Source: Paenibacillus sp. FSL R7-0273 (GTDB lineage Bacteria; Bacillota; Bacilli; Paenibacillales; Paenibacillaceae). Taken from it: 64,000 nucleotides of DNA. Every line of letters starts with the position of its first letter. Position 1 is the first letter of the stretch. Both the position numbers and the translations under genes were made by a program. Under the pieces are notes generated by a model that did no database searches, had not been told where the DNA came from, and was given only the letters and a program-made list of their open reading frames with translations. The stretch lies in the NCBI RefSeq assembly GCF_000758625.1, contig NZ_CP009283.1:5591501-5655500 (forward strand), given 5' to 3'. This document shows positions 61,607 to 64,000 of this stretch, one piece after another.

Positions 61607-62542
61607 TCAACCTTTCTCGGGCATAGCCACCATATGGGTATCGGAAATGGATCGTAACGGGTAAGCCAGGCCGTCTTGGTCGAAATGGCTCCGGTAGGCG
61701 TTTTCGTACTCTTCACTTACGGACCGGCGGAAGGTATTCCGTTCCTCGCGCTGTAGAGGATCGATGTCCGGAATTGCCGCGATGAGACGCTTGGTATAAA
61801 TATGGTGCGGATTGTCAAAAATATCCTCAGGCGTACCTTCCTCAACATGACGGCCCTTGTACATAATACCGATACGGTCACACATATGCCGGATAATTCC
61901 GAGATCATGGCTGATGAACAGATACGTCAAATTCAGCTCCTTCTGAATATCCCGCAGGAAGTTGAGCACCTGCGCCTGTACCGATACATCCAGCGCCGAG
62001 ACAGGCTCATCGGCAATAATCAGCTTGGGCTTCAGGGCAATCGCGCGGGCAATCCCGATACGCTGGCGCTGGCCGCCGGAAAATTCATGCGGATATTTAA
62101 GAACATTGTCCGCACTAAGGCCAACCTGCTCCAGCAGCTCCTGCACCCTCCGCATTTCCTCCTGCGGGGACAGCTTCTCGAAATTACGCAGCGGCTCAGC
62201 GATAATATCCAGCACCCGTTTTTTCGGATTAAGCGAGGAATACGGGTCCTGAAAAATCATCTGTACTTCGCGGCGGATATTATCCTGCTTGCGGGCCCCT
62301 CTGGAGGCCAGATCAATGCCTTCGAACAGGATGTTGCCGCCCGTAATCTGGTTCAGTCCGATGATGGCCCGGCCGGTAGTCGTTTTACCCGAGCCGGATT
62401 CTCCGACAAGACCATAGGTCTGCCCTGCTTCGATAGAAAGGTTAACACGGTCAACCGCCTTGACTTCACCAACCTGACGGCTGAAAATCCCGCCTCTGAT
62501 CGGAAAATGAACCTGCAAATCTTTAACTTCAAGCAATGCCAT
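61607..62542 (-). CDS. oppF: Oligopeptide ABC transporter ATPase OppF
   Basis: The 311-residue ATPase has Walker A GESGSGKTT at 47-55, signature FSGGQRQRIGIARA, Walker B LIIADEPVSALD and the switch His in FISHDLGIIRH. HHIYTKRLIAAIPDIDPLQR is the OppF C-terminal signature. ATG at 62542 follows GGAGG at 9 bases; a frame extending 61 codons upstream lies within oppD and has no family similarity. It overlaps oppD by 14 bases. Confidence 0.96.
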   Translation of the reverse strand: MALLEVKDLQVHFPIRGGIFSRQVGEVKAVDRVNLSIEAGQTYGLVGESGSGKTTTGRAIIGLNQITGGNILFEGIDLASRGARKQDNIRREVQMIFQDPYSSLNPKKRVLDIIAEPLRNFEKLSPQEEMRRVQELLEQVGLSADNVLKYPHEFSGGQRQRIGIARAIALKPKLIIADEPVSALDVSVQAQVLNFLRDIQKELNLTYLFISHDLGIIRHMCDRIGIMYKGRHVEEGTPEDIFDNPHHIYTKRLIAAIPDIDPLQREERNTFRRSVSEEYENAYRSHFDQDGLAYPLRSISDTHMVAMPEKG

Positions 62543-63551
62543 TGGTGCCAGCCTCCTCCGTGCTCTCCGGGAAATGAAAATGTCTGTAGCAGGTGCAGCG
62601 GACAAAGTGGCCCGGAGCAATTTCGTGCAGCTGCGGATTCTCCTCATGCGCGGAGGCATCAATCCATGGCGTTCTTGCTGCAAACCGGCAGCCGGTACGC
62701 GGCAGGTTCTTGAGCGAAGGCACAATCCCCTGGATCACATGCAGCCTTGACTTGACTTCTTTTACTGTAGGAATGGAATTAAACAAGGATCTGGTGTACG
62801 GATGCTGCGGATTAGAGGTCAGCGTGTAAATGTCGGCAATTTCAACAATCTGGCCGGCATACATGACTGCCACCCGGTCTGCCATCTCACTGACAACCCC
62901 GAGATCATGGGTAATAAGAATAATTCCGGCCTCCATGTCCTCCTTCAGCTTCTTGATCAGCTCAAGAATCTGCAGCTGAATCGTCACATCGAGCGCAGTG
63001 GTCGGCTCATCGGCGAGGAGCAGCTGCGGACCGTTGGCAATCGCAATGGCGATAATGACCCGCTGGCGCATACCGCCGGATAATTCGTACGGATATTGAT
63101 GGTATGTATGTTCAGGGCGGGGGATGCCCACTTTGGTCAACAGATCAAGCACCTTTTCTTTTCTCTGTTTCTTGGAGAGGCCGGTATCGTGAAGCAGCAG
63201 TACTTCTTCAATCTGCTGGCCTATGATCATTAGCGGATTTAATGCAGCCAAAGGGTCCTGGAAAATCATCGACATTTCCTTGCCGCGGACCTTATTCAGC
63301 ATGCCGGGAGACATTTGGACAATATCCTGGCCTTTGTAAATTACTTTCCCTTCAATTCTTGCCTTTGTGTGCAGACCCATTATAGAAAAAGCAAGGGCGC
63401 TCTTACCCGACCCCGATTCTCCCACGATCGCCAGAATCTCATTCTTCTTCACCGTGAGCGTCACATCATCAACTGCAGCATAATAATCGTCTGCAATTCT
63501 GAAGGATGTCGTCAAATTCTCGATTCGCAGTAAATCTTCACTCAAATTCAT
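62529..63551 (-). CDS. oppD: Oligopeptide ABC transporter ATPase OppD
   Basis: The 340-residue ATPase has Walker A GESGSGKS at 44-51, signature [17 protein letters not shown], Walker [14 protein letters not shown] and the switch region [16 protein letters not shown]. The C-terminal extension starts [13 protein letters not shown], with a Cys-rich end (VRCTCYRH). ATG at 63551 is chosen by homology, since the ribosome site is weak (AGGG); a frame extending 22 codons upstream is unlikely. First gene of the operon. Confidence 0.95.
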   Translation of the reverse strand: MNLSEDLLRIENLTTSFRIADDYYAAVDDVTLTVKKNEILAIVGESGSGKSALAFSIMGLHTKARIEGKVIYKGQDIVQMSPGMLNKVRGKEMSMIFQDPLAALNPLMIIGQQIEEVLLLHDTGLSKKQRKEKVLDLLTKVGIPRPEHTYHQYPYELSGGMRQRVIIAIAIANGPQLLLADEPTTALDVTIQLQILELIKKLKEDMEAGIILITHDLGVVSEMADRVAVMYAGQIVEIADIYTLTSNPQHPYTRSLFNSIPTVKEVKSRLHVIQGIVPSLKNLPRTGCRFAARTPWIDASAHEENPQLHEIAPGHFVRCTCYRHFHFPESTEEAGTNGIA

Positions 63552-63671
63552 CACCCTAACACCAGGATTTTTTATAAAGGGCAGGAAGATGTCACATACA
63601 GTAACCCTACCAACCAACTGTACTTTAAATTTTAGGATTATTATGGAAGCAATCCCTGAATGTTAGAGTTT

Positions 63672-63700
63672 ATTCTAATTGACTCATGGTAAATTATCAA
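63672..63700 (-). promoter_or_regulatory. Promoter of the opp operon
   Basis: A -35 TTGATA (63695-63700) and -10 TAGAAT (63672-63677) are 17 bases apart, about 120 bases upstream of the oppD start. Confidence 0.6.
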
Positions 63701-63740
63701 TCATTTTTCAATAAAAAAATATTTTCATGTTAATTAATAT

Positions 63741-63783
63741 GACAAATACGACAAATTTCGACTTCGAAATTAGGGAATTTGTC
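63741..63783. promoter_or_regulatory. Nested inverted repeats upstream of the opp promoter
   Basis: GACAAATT (63750-63757) faces AATTTGTC (63776-63783), and inside it AATTTCGA-CT-TCGAAATT (63754-63771) is a perfect palindrome. GACAAAT also repeats directly at 63741 and 63750. The block lies about 40 bases beyond the -35, a place fit for an activator or upstream repressor site. Confidence 0.4.
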
Positions 63784-63836
63784 ATTTTTTGCATTTATTT
63801 TGCGTAGCATCCTAAGGATACAGGTGATCATGAGAG

Positions 63837-63874
63837 GAAAAGCCGCAAGCCCGAATATACCGGCACCTGCGGCT
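63837..63874 (-). terminator. Intrinsic terminator of the gene at the window end
   Basis: On the minus strand AGCCGCAGGTGCCGG pairs with its near complement ending TGCGGCT, followed by TTTTCCTCT. It lies about 25 bases after the stop of the partial gene. Confidence 0.75.
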
Positions 63875-63897
63875 CTGGTTCTAACACTTAGACAGCA

Positions 63898-64000
63898 TTA
63901 AGGCTCCAGCCCCCATGCCAGTGTACCGTTCAAGTACAGCGGCACGCGTTCCCAGTCCGAGAACGAAATTTTGGACGGATCATATGAATAGTCACCAGCT
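63898..64000 (-). CDS. C-terminus of an unidentified protein, partial
   Basis: Only the last 33 residues are in the window, ending PLYLNGTLAWGLEP before a TAA stop at 63898-63900. The piece includes a SYDPSKISFSDWERV segment. I do not recognise the protein; the frame is supported by the terminator just downstream and by continuous coding to the window edge. Confidence 0.6.
   Translation of the reverse strand, partial: AGDYSYDPSKISFSDWERVPLYLNGTLAWGLEP

Overview
The window looks like a low-GC Gram-positive endospore former of the Paenibacillus type. It carries spore genes (gpr, spoIIP), a giant S-layer-anchored (SLH) surface protein, a class I heat-shock operon with a CIRCE site, T-box control of leuS, a split comE locus and many strong GGAGG ribosome sites with GTG or TTG starts. 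The genus is inferred from gene content and synteny and was not tested by a search. I saw no tRNA, rRNA, CRISPR array, insertion sequence or prophage.

Layout. 1-12840: dnaK (cut by the window edge), grpE and hrcA behind a perfect CIRCE; then hemW, lepA, a YqxA-like protein, spoIIP, gpr, rpsT and holA. This is the classic Bacillales order, with two extra genes between hemW and hrcA and a 66-bp tandem repeat before rpsT. 13216-15520: an ECF sigma factor with a zinc-finger anti-sigma, and a small unknown protein. 15728-19577: the end of uronate catabolism (KDPG aldolase, KDG kinase, a KdgR-like LacI repressor) and a gene-poor stretch with a structured inverted repeat. 19668-21379: a second sigma/anti-sigma pair whose sigma gene is broken by an amber codon. 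21618-26145: a LacI regulator followed by a heterodimeric ABC exporter.

26245-38866: a polysaccharide-use cluster read leftward. It has two sugar ABC permeases, a YesM-type kinase and YesN-type regulator, a sugar-binding lipoprotein, an acetyl-esterase-like hydrolase and a beta-helix SLH protein of about 1700 residues. The likely logic is that the surface protein binds or cuts a plant polymer, the esterase trims it, the ABC system imports it and the two-component system senses it. 38965-45769: competence genes comEC, comEB, comEA and comER, with comEA and comEB separated by a tetR-flavodoxin-flavodoxin cassette that has its own operator-promoter. 45853-49784: leuS with a full T-box leader, and an AI-2E-family transporter.

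50018-57733: sulfur and tRNA-thiolation genes (PRC-barrel protein, cysteine desulfurase, cymR, mnmA). Between the desulfurase and cymR lie DUF523 and SRAP genes, a tiny Sm-like protein and a CLC-type antiporter behind a fluoride riboswitch. 57838-63551: a complete oligopeptide ABC transporter in the order D-F-B-C-A. The last 100 bases hold the C-terminus of an unidentified protein. The most informative single locus is the fluoride riboswitch with its CLC-F antiporter. The most open questions are the giant surface protein cluster, the amber-broken sigma gene, the Sm-like protein and the intergenic repeats.
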